From positions 23,173,549 through 23,237,548 of the forward strand of contig OZ024804.1 of the NCBI GenBank assembly GCA_964017045.1: a DNA stretch of 64,000 nucleotides. The letters are read 5' to 3'. Within the stretch, counting starts at the first letter, position 1. Each line of letters starts with the position of its first letter. Shown piece after piece: positions 43,408-56,430 of the stretch. This DNA is from Omphiscola glabra. Lineage: Eukaryota > Mollusca > Gastropoda > Lymnaeidae. The notes below the pieces were generated by a model. That model had not been told where the DNA came from. It made no database searches and saw nothing but the letters and a program-made list of their open reading frames with translations. The position numbers were made by a program, and so were the translations under genes.

Positions 43408-44739
43408 ATGATGTCACTTGATTCACTGCAAGTTAGCCTCGTCCTGGCAGTGTTGGCTCAATGTTTTCTAGTAAACAAATCAGACATACAGAACCATAAC
43501 TACATCAGACTAAATGCCTTTTATTGGACAGAATTATTCGCAGAGATGAAGGAAAAATGCACTGAAGATTTCAAGTGTGTCCGTGGCTTTCTAAATTGTG
43601 TCACATTATGCAGCAAAAATGTTTCTTGCGAAGGAATATTGCGAATTAGGGAATCAGGAATATATTTTTACCAAAACTGTAGCTTGTTGATCATTAAAAG
43701 TGTGGGGCAGTCATTGGAAAGCGAAGTTTGGGTGTATTTAAAAGATTTTCAATTCATTGCAAGTACTGACTTGCCGTCTACAGACATCTTATTATTAACA
43801 AATACAATTGAACCGACACAATTTGGGTTTTCTACGGTATTTTTTAAAACGGATAACACAACGATAAATTTAGCAAATGAAACTAATTCACAATTCAATT
43901 TCACATCTCAGTTCTCTACATCATATCCTCCCACACAATCTCCAACAACAACATCTCCTACAACACATATTTCCACTATATTATTGACAACTACAAAAGC
44001 TCACTCTACATCCTCTCCTACTTTACCAGCTCCGACCTCACAACATGAAACTGCAACATCTCCTACTACACCAACTCCCACTTCACTACCTCCCACAACA
44101 CCACCTCCCACAGCACTACCTCCCACTACACCAACTACCACTACACAACCTACCACTACTTCACCTCCCACTACACCACATCCCACTACACCACCTACCA
44201 CTACACCACCTACCACTACACCACATCCCACTACACCAACTACCACTACACAACCTACCACTACTTCACCTCCCACTACACCACATCCCACTACACCACC
44301 TACCACTACACCACCTACCACTACACCACATCCCACTACACCACGTACCACTACACCACCACCCACTACACCACCTACCACTACACCACCTTTCACTACA
44401 CCACATCCCACTGCACCACCTCCCACTACACCACCTCCCACTACACCACCTCCCACTACACCACCTACGACTACTTCACCTCCCACTACACCACCTCCCA
44501 CAACACAACCTCCCACTACACAACCTCCCACTACACCACCTCCCACTGTACCACCTACGACTACAAAATCTCAAACTTCTTCAACTCCCACTACCATTTC
44601 TCCCACTTCACTTGCGACTACTACCCTACCGAGCACTACAAAAACATCAACACTACATACTACTGCAACTGTTCGCCCTCCCACCACAGCTCCATTAATT
44701 GATAACCAAATGTTGCTACCCGGCCCAATCCCCGGTTAA
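43408..44739 (+). CDS. PAN-like + mucin secreted protein, paralogue 2
   Basis: 443 residues in a single coding exon starting after acceptor CTTTCTTTTTACAG (43395). The start is the first ATG; a second ATG follows directly (MMS). Signal peptide ~1-24 (LVLAVLAQCFLV), PAN/apple-like domain ~25-113 with cysteines 51, 57, 64, 68, 74 and 91, conserved FLNCVTLCSKNVSC and VYLKD, and sequons NVS and NCS. From ~175 a mucin tail: mostly TTPPPTTPP and TTTPHPTTP units, then a less repetitive end, DNQMLLPGPIPG, stop. No membrane anchor. A ~120-bp duplication within the tail (about 44149-44268 and 44239-44358) shows slippage. Its own leader exon is presumed at ~40.9 kb. Role, by inference: secreted mucus or adhesive glycoprotein. 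Confidence 0.88.
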   Translation: MMSLDSLQVSLVLAVLAQCFLVNKSDIQNHNYIRLNAFYWTELFAEMKEKCTEDFKCVRGFLNCVTLCSKNVSCEGILRIRESGIYFYQNCSLLIIKSVGQSLESEVWVYLKDFQFIASTDLPSTDILLLTNTIEPTQFGFSTVFFKTDNTTINLANETNSQFNFTSQFSTSYPPTQSPTTTSPTTHISTILLTTTKAHSTSSPTLPAPTSQHETATSPTTPTPTSLPPTTPPPTALPPTTPTTTTQPTTTSPPTTPHPTTPPTTTPPTTTPHPTTPTTTTQPTTTSPPTTPHPTTPPTTTPPTTTPHPTTPRTTTPPPTTPPTTTPPFTTPHPTAPPPTTPPPTTPPPTTPPTTTSPPTTPPPTTQPPTTQPPTTPPPTVPPTTTKSQTSSTPTTISPTSLATTTLPSTTKTSTLHTTATVRPPTTAPLIDNQMLLPGPIPG

Positions 44740-45640
44740 TTGATATTGCAGTAGATAAAAAAACACACACATAAAATAGCAAGCAATTTTCGTACACGTG
44801 AATAGGTCATGTGCCTTGTTAGTACTCAATTTTTAAATGTATCGCAGTTGGTCTCAACACGTCTTAGTGTGACGACCAGTACATGGGCCAAATTGTGGTG
44901 ACAACAAAGATTATTCTCAGAAATTGTGAGAACCGGGTGTTAAAGGTGGCGTGTATTGACTGTTGTTAATTAATGTTAATCAAATATTCATAGTTTGGTA
45001 TTTTTATATACCTACCTTGCATTTTTCTTTTCATAAAATAGCATAATAATTTCACAACATAGAAAAATCGACTATTTTCGTAATATTATATTTAGAAAGT
45101 TTTTTGGGGGGAAGATGGTGGGGGTGAAAGTTGTTTATAAAGCTTTCAAAGGAATGTAATGTTAATTGTAAATCTGTATTTAATGAACAATTCAATTTTA
45201 CACAATGTCCGTGCAAGTAACTAACTTTTAAATTAAGGCAGAAAAAAATTACCTTATGTAACAAACGAAAAACTGAAGTAATTTTTTCCCCTTAAAATGC
45301 CATACGTACCGTATTTATTATATAGAGTTGCGTACACTTTGAGATTCTTATCATATCATGTTAAAATGTATTTAAAATCCTTATTTTATGATGGGTTCAA
45401 GTCTTGTATTATCATATTTCTTATTTTAACTTTTTTTGTACCTTGACTTTGAATCGTGTGGCTGGGGTTTTATATGTTGTATTGCTTTCAGAGGGACCTA
45501 GGGAAAAATTCCTTGTTTACAATACGATTTTATTGTTAGATATTTGTTAAATCACTTAAATGGAAAAGAACCAAGCATATCGCATAAACCTTTGAAATTA
45601 GTTGGAGTATGAAATATAACTCATAAAGTAGGAGTTGGAA
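44740..45640. other. 3' flank of gene 2, shared with gene 3
   Basis: 44860-45240 aligns by eye with 62385-62720: GGCCAAATTGTGGTGACAA, GGGTGTT, TTTTCATAAAATA, TAATAATTTCACAAC. 45320-45420 aligns with 63905-64000 (GAGTTGCGTACACTTT, AAGTCTTGTA). No gene. Confidence 0.6.
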
Positions 45641-45649
45641 AGGAAATGA

Positions 45650-48377
45650 AACTCACATCCACTCTCACGCTCACTCTCACACTCACCATCACCCTCACTC
45701 ACTCTCACATTAACTCGTACCCTCGCTCTGACTCTCATTATCACGACCACCTCCATCCTGACTCTTATTCCTCCGACTTCACTCTCACCATCATCCTTAC
45801 TCTCACTCTCAACCCTAGATTCTACACTCACTCTCACCATCACCCTTACTCTCACTCTCACCCTAGATTCTACACTCACTCTCACCATCATACTCACTCT
45901 CACTCAAAACCTCACTCTCACTCAAACCCTCACTCTCAATCAAAACCTCACTCTCATTCAAACCCTCACTCTCAATCAAAACCTCACTCTCATTCAAACC
46001 CTCACTCTCATTCAAAACCTCACTCTCACTCAAACCCTCACTCTCATTCAAAACCTCACTCTCACTCAAACCCTCACTCTCATTCAAACCCTCACTCTCA
46101 TTCAAATCCTCATTCTCATTCAAACCCTCACTCTCATTCAAACCCTCACTCTCATTCAAACCCTCACTCTCATTCAAACCCTCACTCTCATTCAAATCCT
46201 CACTCTCATTCACACCCTCACTCTCATTCAAACCCTCACTCTCATTCAAAACCTCACTCTCACTCAAACCCTCACTCTCATTCAAACTCTCACTCTCATT
46301 CAAAACCTAACTCTCACTGAAACCCTCACTCTCATTCAAACCCCCACTCTCATTCAAATCCTCATTCTCATTCAAATCCTCACTCTCACTCAAACCCTCA
46401 CTCTCATTCAAACCCTCACTCTCACTCAAACCCTCACTCTCACTCAAAACCCTCACTCTCATTCAAACCCTCATTCTCACTCAAACCCTCACTCTCATTC
46501 AAATCCTCACTCTCATTCACACCCTCACTCTCATTTAAACCCTCACTCTCATTCAAAACCTCACTCTCACTCAAACCCTCACTCTCATTCAAACCCTCAC
46601 TCTCATTCAAAACCTCACTCTCACTCAAACCCTCACTCTCATTCAAACCCCCACTCTCATTCAAATCCTCATTCTCATTCAAATCCTCACTCTCACTCAA
46701 ACCCTCACTCTCATTCAAAACCTCACTCTCATTCAAATCCTCACTCTGATTCAAACCCTCACTCTCACTCAAACCCTCACTCTCACTCAAACCCTCACTC
46801 TCATTCAAACCCTCACTCTCATTCAAACCCTCACTCTCATTCAAACCCTCACTCTCATTCAAACCCTCACTCTCATTCAAACCCTCACTCTCACTCAAAC
46901 CCTCACTCTCATTCAAACCCTCACTTTCACTCAAACCCTCACTCTCACCAAAAACCATCACTCTCATTCAAACCCTCACTCTCATTCAAAACCTCACTCT
47001 CATTTAAACCCTCACTCTCATTCAAACCCTCACTCTCACTCAAACCCTCACTCTCATTCAAACCCTCACTCTCACTCAAACCCTCAATCTCACTCAAACC
47101 CTCTCTCTCATTCAAACCCTCACCCTCACACAAACCCTCACTCTCATTCAAAACCTCACTCTCACTCAAACCTTCACTCTCACTCAAACCCTCACTCTCA
47201 TTCAAACCCTCACTCTCATTCAAACCCTCAATCTCACTCAAACCCTCTCTCTCATTCAAACCCTCACCCTCACACAAATCCTCACTCTCATTCAAAACCT
47301 CACTCTCACTCAAACCTTCACTCTCACTCAAACCCTCACTCTCACTCAAAACTCCTCACTCAAACCCTCACTCTTATTTAAATCCTCACTCTCATTCAAA
47401 CCCTCACTCTCACTCAAAACCTCTCACTCAAATCCTCACTCTCATTCAAAACCTCACTCTCATTCAAACCCTAACTCTCACTCAAAACCTCACTCTCAAT
47501 CAAAATCTCACTCTCAATCAAAATCTCACTCTTACTCAAACCCTCACTCTGATTCAAACCCTCACTCTCATTCAAACCTTCACTCTTCTTCAAACCTAAC
47601 TCTCATTCAAAACCTCACTCTCATTCAAATCCCCACTCTCATTCAAAACCTCACTCTCATTCAAAACCTCACTCTCATTCAAACCGTCACTCTCATTCAA
47701 ATCCTCACTCTCATTCAAAACCTCACTATCATTTAAACCTTCACTCTCCTTCAAACCTAACTCTCATTCAAAACCTCACTCTCATTCAAAACCTCACTCT
47801 CATTCAAAACCTCACTCTCATTCAAACCGTCACTCTCATTCAAATCCTCACTCTCACTCAAACCCTCACTCTCACTCAAAACCTCACTCTCATTCAAATC
47901 CTCACTCTCATTCAAATCCTCACTCTTACTCAAAACCTCACTCTCATTCAAATCCTCACTCTCACTCAAACCCTCAATCTCACTCAAAACCTCACTCTCA
48001 CTCAAAACCTCACTCTCATTCAAATCCTCACTCTCATTCAAATCCTCACTCTCACTCAAAACCTCACTCTCATTCAAACCCCCACTCTCACTCAAAACCT
48101 CACTCTCATTCAAAACCTCACTCTCACTCAAATCCTCACTCTCATTCAAAACCTCACTCTCATTCAAACCCTCACTCTCACTCAAAACCTCACTCTCACT
48201 CAAAACCTCACTCTCATTCAAATCCTCACTCTCACTCAAACCCTCACTCTCACTCAAAACCTCACTCTCATTCAAATCCTCACTCTCACTCAAAACCTCA
48301 CTCTCACTCAAATCCTCACTCTCACTCAAAACCTCACTCTCATTCAAAACCTCACTCTCACTCAAATCCTCAATCTA
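45650..48377. repeat. 18-bp satellite, 2.7 kb, about 145 copies
   Basis: Head-to-tail CACTCTCATTCAAACCCT with two main variables, CATT/CACT and CCCT/ACCT/TCCT, plus occasional deletions that shift frame (for example near 47350 and 47420). Higher-order duplications are visible. Since 18 is a multiple of 3, the plus strand reads HSHSNP and the minus strand SESEGLNE over hundreds of codons. No start, splice or poly(A) context supports a gene. Confidence 0.95.
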
Positions 48378-48439
48378 ACACATACTGCATCAGATATTTT
48401 ATTTGTGTTCATCCTCTGTTCTTCGTTGTTCTCTGTTGT

Positions 48440-48490
48440 CTGTTTGTCGTTGAAGGCATTCTGCCAAAACGTATGTAGATTTGTTGCGTG
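48440..48490 (+). repeat. short GAAGGC...GCC-AAACG motif element
   Basis: CTGTTTGTCGTTGAAGGCAT, then TCTGCCAAAACG, resembles the arms of the inverted repeat at 36889-37147 (TGTTTGTTCGCAGATGAAGG, then CTTCCTGCCGACACG). It is a fragment of the same family. Confidence 0.45.
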
Positions 48491-48839
48491 ATCTTTTATG
48501 TGATCGATTATGTGATCGATTATGTTTCCTCCAACTTTGTGATTTACGTTTCATTTTGCTTCAACCCGGAAGCAGTCTTTTCTTATTACACTGATTAGTT
48601 TCTAAAAGCTTAGAATAAAGTCGTTTACTGGATTATGATTATAGTATCCGTGTTCATTTTTGAAATACACGGTCTTAAAATGGTGGGAATGAAACAACTG
48701 ACGAAATTATTGGATTGTGGATGATAGTAGATTTATAAAATTAGTGGATTTACAGGAAAAATCTTGTCATTTATAAAGTTCTCTTAATTGATACTTGAAT
48801 GTCTTATATATATATATATATTTAAACCAGTTGTTATGT

Positions 48840-49400
48840 AGGTGACGTGTTTTGTACGCTTTCCCCGTGTATGACCTCTTGTAGTCTGCACACTCGATGC
48901 CGTTTTGGGGTGTGGCTAGCGAAATTTAACCTTGTTTACAATAAAGCTTAGTATCGTCCGTTCCAGTCAGCAAATAGTAGAATAATCTAGATTACACTGG
49001 AAGGCAAAACAATGCATACAGCGTTTCTGGAATAATTTGAAGTATACTATAAAAAGGCTAAAGATTGAATGGAGAGAGAGATCCTTTATCACGCGACGCG
49101 GAGCGTGTGTCTTTATTGTATTACTAGACAGTGCTTTGTTGTGTGTAGATTTTCTTTCATTGTACAACTTTTGCTCATTGTATTTTTATTAAAAAAGTAC
49201 CGGTACCAGCCAAACTTTAAGTCAATAGTTTTTAATCATATTCTCTTGCTTTTTTAATGCATTGAAATTAACACATTAAAGCTTATTAATTTTATGTAGC
49301 CCATGCTTTGTGTATCGTATTATTTGTTATTGTATTTAAACTTTGGTATCGTCCTTTGTTATGGACTGTTTTTGGAACGAGCCATAGACTTTAATAAGAG
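48840..49400 (-). repeat. ~600-bp dispersed repeat family A, copy 3
   Basis: The reverse complement aligns by eye with 4410-5040 and 57066-57660, including CCATAACAAAGGACGATACC, AAAATCTACACACAAC and CACCTACATAACAA. It then ends in a (TA)n run at 48807-48820. Adjoins a hAT MITE at its other end. Confidence 0.72.
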
Positions 49401-49562
49401 ATAACATTTATGAAAAACTTGTGCGGGCCGGAAGATAATAGGACAGTGGGAAAGCTAATAAGAAAATAATAATAATAAATAATATTTCGCTACTTCGCGG
49501 GGGGCCAAGTGGGTGCTGGCGGGTCGCATGCGGCCCGCGGGCCGTATGTTGCGCAGGCCGGA
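49395..49562 (-). mobile_element. hAT-type MITE, relative of 10165-10361
   Basis: The reverse complement starts CGGCCTGCGCAACATACGGC and follows the 10165 element: CCCACTTGG, TATTATTATTTTCTTA, TAGCTTTCCC, CCTATTATCTT, CGGCCCGC, CAAGTTTTT. The far end is eroded and no target duplication is clear. Confidence 0.75.
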
Positions 49563-52001
49563 TCTAGACCGTGCTTTTATGAATTGGTAAGATACACAAT
49601 CTTGATTTGATTACATTTTGTTCATTTCAGAGACATTTATTTTACATAAGTTATGTGCGCTGTTATTGACAATTGAGCACTGCATGCTAAATGTTAGATT
49701 TTATGATGTCTTATAAAGCATTTCATGTTAAGGAAAAAAAAAAATTAATGACAACCCAAATCTTCAGTTTTTTTACCAACATGCATACATGACATTAAGC
49801 TCTATAGTAGTTCTGTTTTTTTTTGGTTAATCATATTTCGCTTTTAACGTCTAGCGTTGTCATAGTGCTATGGCTACATTCCAATGTTATTCAGCTATTA
49901 ATATTTTTTGAAAACTTTGCGGATCCTAATTTGTAGGCTAATGATCAAAAAGAACAAATTTAATTTAAGATCGTATGTTACACTGGGGATGGAAAAGCTC
50001 CTTTTGAATTAGTCTTGTTCGACATCTGAAAGGTCAGAGAAACAAAAAAAAAAAAAAACAAGAACAACCCAACAGAACAAGACACATTTCAATGCAACCA
50101 TTGAAAACACGATGGTGATTATAATGTCTTCTAACTATTAAAAAACCAAGTACATTAGAGCCAATTCTGGACTATTCACATCAGAAAAAAGAGGAAAAGA
50201 GTGGAATGAATTACCTCTTGCACAACTTTAAATTTGTTTTGCTTTTATTCACTTTTGTATTCACACTCCCTTGTTTATATGAATATTAAAAAAACAAAAC
50301 AACTCATGTAATTTTTATGAAATAATGATACAAATGTATTAAATAAAACTAGTTTTTGAATATTTGTCTCTTTGTTGATTTGTTTTATTGAAGTGTTCGA
50401 TTGAATTGTTTGATTGAATTGTTTGCTTCAATTGTTTGAATTAATTTTTTTTATTTAATTGATTGATTGAATAGTTGTATTCAATTGTTTGAATTAATTG
50501 TTTGATTGAACTGTTTGATTGAATTGTTTAAACGTACTGTAATTCATTGCACGTCATCAAAATAAGCTATATCTGTTGGTGGATCAAGGCAGTGGACGTG
50601 AAAAGCAAAAACTGCGCTAGGGGAAATGTATGGTTTTACTCGCCTTCTTACGAAAATAAGTATATACTAATACACATATTTAATACAATAACGATATGTA
50701 TGTCCTCCGAACATGGCACGCATTATAATACCCCCGCCCCCAAATCGCACGGCCATGTACCCGTGAGAATTCAAATACTCTCACACGTTAAGGTCGTAAA
50801 GGAGAATACAAATGTGACGAATTTTAATTTAATGAAAATTCAGTTTTAAAAATATAATATTTGACACTTAAACTCTAGAACATTTGTGGGCTTGATGTCT
50901 TGACTAGTTCTGGAGTTCGTTCACGTATACAGTCGGACCACGATATGAACTAATGTTAATGGTCCCGTTTGAGCAAACACTGCGTTCTAGTCACTTTAAA
51001 CAAAATAAAATGTTAAAAAATCCAATTGTTTGACCAGTTATAGCCTATTCAATAAACGTCGCTAACAGCCGGATGATAAAATGATAATAAAAAGAATAAA
51101 ATCAATTGCTGCCGACCACCTATTACTCTATTAAATTTTTTTACTTCCACACACTGTCCAGCTAAGTCTTGCAAGATAGCAAGGTGTCATTTTGTGAAAT
51201 CTGAAGGGGTCTAAAATTGTTTGATTTTGAAAACTAAATCTTGGCCCACATTTAATAACATCTGGATCGTTTGATGACGATCTAATAAAATTTGGGTGGG
51301 ATGTATGAGAATGATTGTTAATCTGTGAGTGGTGTGATGGTTATTGAGGCTGAACATTGTAAAATTCTTCCACCGTAAACTCGCCATTGTAAAATAATAC
51401 CCCCCTCCCACCCTTTTTCCTCAAGTTTGCCCTTGCAGTGAAATAACCCGAGTAATTTTCCTTGTTGTTATTGCATTCCGACTAGCGACAGCTCACAAAA
51501 AAATCATTATTTTTGTATTCAGACCCTCTCCCCTATGAACTTTCTGGGTAGAAAGTCGAACCCGTACAATTAGACTGATTGTCATTGGTTGGGAAAACAT
51601 CCAACTTTTAAACCACCCAATTAAGAACTATCACCTGACTTCAATAAATAGCTAGAGTAGATTAGAATCTGTCTTTTATGATCCTTTCACTTGAGTGTGA
51701 GTGTTGTAGACTACCGTACTTAGGACTTCATTAGCCTGATCATTAGCTGCAACTTAGAATACTAGTAGGTGAGCAACCGTGATTCTGATACTTTTTATTA
51801 ATGCACTTGTTATGCTCTTATAATTCTGTAGCAAGGCCTCGATCGTGATTGTTATATAATATGTTCTCTATGTCAGTGTGTTTATAAGCACGCCTGCGCC
51901 GCGGGCTGCGACACACGGCCGTATGGGAAAGGCACCCCATCATGGTGATAGTAGGTTGTTATTCCCACTCGCTGACGTCTCTTTTAACAAGATGATCATA
52001 T
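49563..52001. other. non-coding, no gene seen
   Basis: AT-rich with an A run at 50046-50059. A degenerate TTGATTGAATTGTTTG repeat (about 50380-50530) is the only structure. A small GC-rich patch at 51890-51960 is unassigned. Confidence 0.45.
50380..50530. repeat. degenerate repeat (TTGATTGAATTGTTTG)
   Basis: Ten or so 12-16-bp modules of GATTGAATTGTTT, diverged. Confidence 0.75.
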
Positions 52002-52372
52002 GTGTATTGTGTACCTATAAAATGGTTTGGTAATGATGCAGTGTCTCGTACTTTAATTAAAATGCATAATTGGTCCAACCTTGTCGCTAAGTCACACATG
52101 CTTACGCTAATGACAAAGACTTATAAATCTATCCACACATTGGGTGTATATGTACAAGCTATGTCACCTTCAATACCTCGATCTGACTTCGTTGCTGTTG
52201 AAACGGAACATGTCAGCTTATGACTATTCGCCTAGTTACTTCATATTTTGTATTATTTCACATTTAGCCTGGTTTATTCTTACTGAACCGACGTACAGTA
52301 AAGCTGGAACTAGAAGAACGTTTCACGTCCCACACAAACTACCTACTGCTACGATAAGGACCTTCGAGATTC

Positions 52373-52639
52373 ATGGACTCTCTCCAGCCAAGATTTATCG
52401 CTGGAGAATCTACTTCCCCCACAGCAGAGATCAACCGGAAGCTCTTGGAACAAGAAGTTGCCGCCCTCTACGAACGGGAACGCCTACCTCACTTCGCCTT
52501 GAAAAGCTCCGAAGACAGGAACGGAGGACACCCTTCTGGAACTGAAGAAACTCCAACACGTATTGATCCACAGAGATCAACAGTGAAACTATATAAGGTT
52601 AAGTCCACATCGATTGAACATATGACCTTGAGCAAATAA
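52373..52639 (+). CDS. hypothetical ORF or terminal exon, 88 residues
   Basis: Open from 52373 (MDSLQPRFIAGESTSP) through a charged stretch (EINRKLLEQEVAALYERERL) to IEHMTLSK, stop. AATAAA overlaps the end (52635-52640). It is less AT-rich than its surroundings, and an overlapping frame (52144-52545) is also open. No family recognised. It could be the last exon of a gene, or part of an unrecognised retroelement. Confidence 0.25.
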   Translation: MDSLQPRFIAGESTSPTAEINRKLLEQEVAALYERERLPHFALKSSEDRNGGHPSGTEETPTRIDPQRSTVKLYKVKSTSIEHMTLSK

Positions 52640-52640
52640 A

Positions 52641-55499
52641 GCATTTATAATGATGATACAATCAGTATTTTAGGGACACATGTAATCCAATAACTTACTT
52701 ACACAATTTTACTGTATTCCATTAGTATATATATATTATCCAACAAAGGAGTGGACTACGAATTTAAATGTAAATATCCTTCATGAATAAGTACTTGCAT
52801 TATTTTCTCCTTTGACAAAGACTTCGTGTCGGTCTATATGTATATAGATAGGTTATAATGCTTGTGTGGTAATTTGGTTTAATTACACTAATCCTCTAGA
52901 CAGAGTGCCGTTTCAGCCAAATTTGTGAGATGTTCAAACAAAAATAATTTAGTGTTTTGTATCATATGTACTAAAAGAGTTTTAAATGTTTCTTCAGTAG
53001 TGAAGGAACTGGATTCCTGCGAATCATCCTGACGTAGATCAATTATAATTCAATAATAATTCAATTATAGTAAACCTTTTTTTCCCCGATTGTCTTACCT
53101 AAATATCGTAATTTATTTTTGTCATTTAATGTTTCAAATGTCCTTTAACGAAAAATGTTTCTTGACCTATTACAACAAATCGACTTCTTACTGTTTCGTG
53201 TATTTGTTAACTGAATGGCTCTGTTTTGTTTGATCTATTGTCTTAGCTGAAGTAACATATTTAGTGCTTTTCATTTCTGTTGTCATTTTGAACAGACACC
53301 TCTCCCACTTCATTTTCCTCTATGTCACCTCGTGTGTACAACTCCAATCATAATCCGACACATACGCCCCCCCCCATACGTCAACATGCGTCACTGATGT
53401 GTCACACGTACACCAGACACACACGACACATAAGTTATGCGTCCACAATAAATGAGTCTAGAATGATTTGAAAATATACGATTTTTTTTTAAAAAAATAA
53501 TAAAAAAATAAATAAATAAAAGTCCAAAACAAAAGGGTCCGTCTACTGCAATGAGTCATGATTTTTGAAAACTTAAGCTTCGTTCAAATTAAGTTTTTCG
53601 ATAAATGATATCTATACTCATTAAACGTTTTGCCCCTAAAAATGTATCTCTATGTAGACTTCACAAACCCATCAATCATAACTATCTTTAAAAAAGCGGA
53701 ATCGAGGAATTTGTTCCTTTTACGAAATTCTTTATGTATTTATAAAATAAATTCCAAATTATTAGACGGTAGAACTCAACATAGTTTAAAAAAGGAATAA
53801 AGTGATGTTGCTTTGGATTGAATTAAGAAGACATCTCTTCGTCTTACAGGCTCATATGTGACGGCATACCTTTCCAAAGGCAAAGAAAGATAATTTTTAT
53901 TTTTTAAAAATTTATTTGAGGTATTTATAATGGTTTAGATAAAAATGGATTTAAACTATTTTAAACATCATTAAACCAGGCTTCTAGAAGTTCCTGATAA
54001 TTTGACAAAAAATATCTGCCACCTCCAGTAACAAAGAGCTTAACAAGCCGACCAAGTTTTGGTTTTGCCCCCCCACATCCTCCTGAAAAAAACCTGAAAT
54101 GACGCCCCTGCGTCCAAGGTGTTAATATTGTTAAAATCAAAATCAAATGTTTGTTGAACTGTAAAGGATTGCGCAACTGTTCAAGTTTTAATCAAGCACA
54201 TCATCTATATTATACAGCAGTGACAATTTGTTTGTTTGTGGATTTGTGGGTTTGTTTGTTCCACAAACATGGAAAAATGGATCCTGACAAAACTGATACA
54301 CATATCCATCATTATTCAGAATGAAATAATGGTGTGTGTGTGTGTGGGGGGGGGGGGGGCTGCGTGTTGAGCTTTAAAGATATTTCTTTCGGAGCAAGGA
54401 GCCCCCAATTCAGTGTTTCTTTCAGAAAATTTTCCCTTGGGAGGGGGGAGCATTTCAAATTTTTGGAAAATGGGGGGGTGGGGGGGGCTGTGTCATTTGC
54501 CAGTGGACAGAGACGTAGCTAAGGGGTGGCAGGTGGGGCTTATGCCCCGGAAGTTAGACTAACGGGTTGGGGGGGGGGGGTAAATGGGCTTTGGTGGTAT
54601 TTAATGGTGGAAAATAATCAGTTTCAGAGTTGAGGGGGGTGCGTAAAAATGAATCTTGAACCTACAAGCCAAACAATGTAGATACGCTCCTGCTAGTGTC
54701 GTCAAAATAGTGCGAAAGTGTAGTCCACCCAGCTGCCACTTTTTCTTTATGAGCAGGTGTGGCATTTTCGGACAACTGCAGAGTTTGTAAATTGAAAAGG
54801 AGGGTGGCAAAAGATGTGGCTGCTCCTCTATAGGCAGTGTATCTATCGATACCAAAATCTGCGATCATTTTCATCGGGAAGGAGGGCGGAAATTGAGGGC
54901 GCCGATGAATCTTGATCGATGGAGGGGTCTGATCAATGATTTTGTAATGAAATATAATTTGAAATCAGATTACGCATGTCTGAGACTTAGCAAGAACTAT
55001 TAATTTTGTAGACCTTTGTATTGATGTAAAGGTATTTAAATACAGTGTTATTAAAATCTTAAAAAATACCGATATGTTACGCGAACTACAGGAAGTAAGA
55101 CATCGGCTTATAATCTGGAGCGGCCAGTACGATATTATTAATCGAATACTGTAAGCCTTTAACAAGCTTGGCTTTTTATACGGATCAACAAATATATCTC
55201 ACGTAGCGATATTTCATAGATTCCATTATTTGTAATCGGTTAAAGGCACCAGATACTCTTCTTTCAAAACTTTTGTAAAAAGATCATGTAGTTTTTAATA
55301 AAATATATATAATTATTATATTGTAGTCACCATTTTGCTCGGGAGGCACTTGACTTACCCCAGGGAGTAATGTCCCCCCCCCCCCACCGGAGAGATGGCT
55401 GAAAGAAACTCTGCTCTAATTTTGTTTCCCCTTAGATGAGTTTAATAAATAAAATTTCAAACATTGGAAACTAACTAACTTACTTAAGAAAATCAGCAG
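52641..55499. other. non-coding, no gene seen
   Basis: AT-rich, with G/C homopolymer-rich transposon-like scraps at 54040-54115 and 54340-54600 (GACGTAGCTAAGGGG). Short open frames on both strands look accidental. Confidence 0.45.
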
Positions 55500-56215
55500 A
55501 CCATCGAGCCGAGGCTCATAAGGTCTTCCCCAACATACCTCCACCGCCCCCAACTGGCATTAAACCACTCCCCCAGTGGTCTCTATTCCAGTCAGGCCGC
55601 GAAGCGGCATGCCGAGGGCTCCCCGCCCCTGAGACAGCCCCACCCACCCTTCCACTCGATTGACTATGCGAGTGAGGCCGCATCAGAGAAGGGACGCCTG
55701 GCCAGCCGGGTTGATGCTTACACAGCAACCGGGCCGGACTTCCTTGGGCTGGGGTGGATACAATTTACTTCTCTAAAGCCCCCCCTTCCCACCCCGGGGG
55801 GACTAGTAGGTGTTAACAGACGCCCTCTAATAGGGTTTACGTGGTTTTCTGCGGCATGACTAATTCACGCCGCAGCTGGGAAGTGATAAAAAGAGAGGTT
55901 GCCTAGGAGCAGTACCCTCAAGACTGCATATTTGGAATCATCGGCTAGGGTCGCCACACTCCTTCGCCTCATATCCATGCGGCAACTGTAATCATATCCC
56001 GACCTGTTTCTACGTTATTTTCGACTGCATTTGGTAGGAAACCATGCAGCCGTGCTCTTTCTAACGCAGTTTCCGTGCGTTACCTTTGCCTTTCGGCGCA
56101 GGTCCCCTACACGGTGATAATGTACCCCGGGTAACGTTTCAGGGGGTTCGTGGCAAACGCCTCTTTGTCGACATGCCATTTATGGGACGGACATGCCGAC
56201 TAGAGCCCCGGGGGG
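55500..56215 (+). mobile_element. GC-rich retroposon-like element, copy 3
   Basis: The longest plus-strand copy of the family at 14168-14889 (reverse) and 32100-32425. Landmarks in order: GACTAATTCACGCC, AGCTGGGAAGTGATAAA, GTTGCCTAGGAGCAGTA, GAATCATCGGCTAGG, CGCCTCATATCC, GCAACTGTAATCATATCCC, GACCTGTTTC, GGCAAACGCCTCTT. Sharp GC rise against AT-rich flanks. It ends at a G12 run. Confidence 0.65.
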
Positions 56216-56219
56216 GGGG

Positions 56220-56430
56220 GGGAACATTGGCAACTGTATGTTTTGATGGAACGAGAGCAAACTAACATTGGAAACTAACTGTATGGTTGGATGAATCGAG
56301 ACCAAACTAATATTGGCAACTGTATGGTTGGATGGATTGAGGTCAAACTAACATTGGCAACTGTATGGTTGGATGGATCGAGGACAAAGTAACATTGGCA
56401 GCTGTATGGTTGGATGGATCAAGATCAAAC
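56220..56430. repeat. 41-bp minisatellite, 5 copies
   Basis: Units with AACATTGGCAACTGTATGGT then TGGATGGATCGAGGTCAAACT, starting directly at the end of the GC-rich element. Confidence 0.9.

Noticed and set aside
45646..48365. Long Ser/Glu-rich (minus) and His/Ser-rich (plus) open frames
   Set aside because: Product of the 18-bp satellite period; frames break at unit deletions and no splice or poly(A) context exists.
51890..51960. tRNA-derived SINE or tRNA gene in the GC-rich patch
   Set aside because: I could not place A and B boxes or a cloverleaf.
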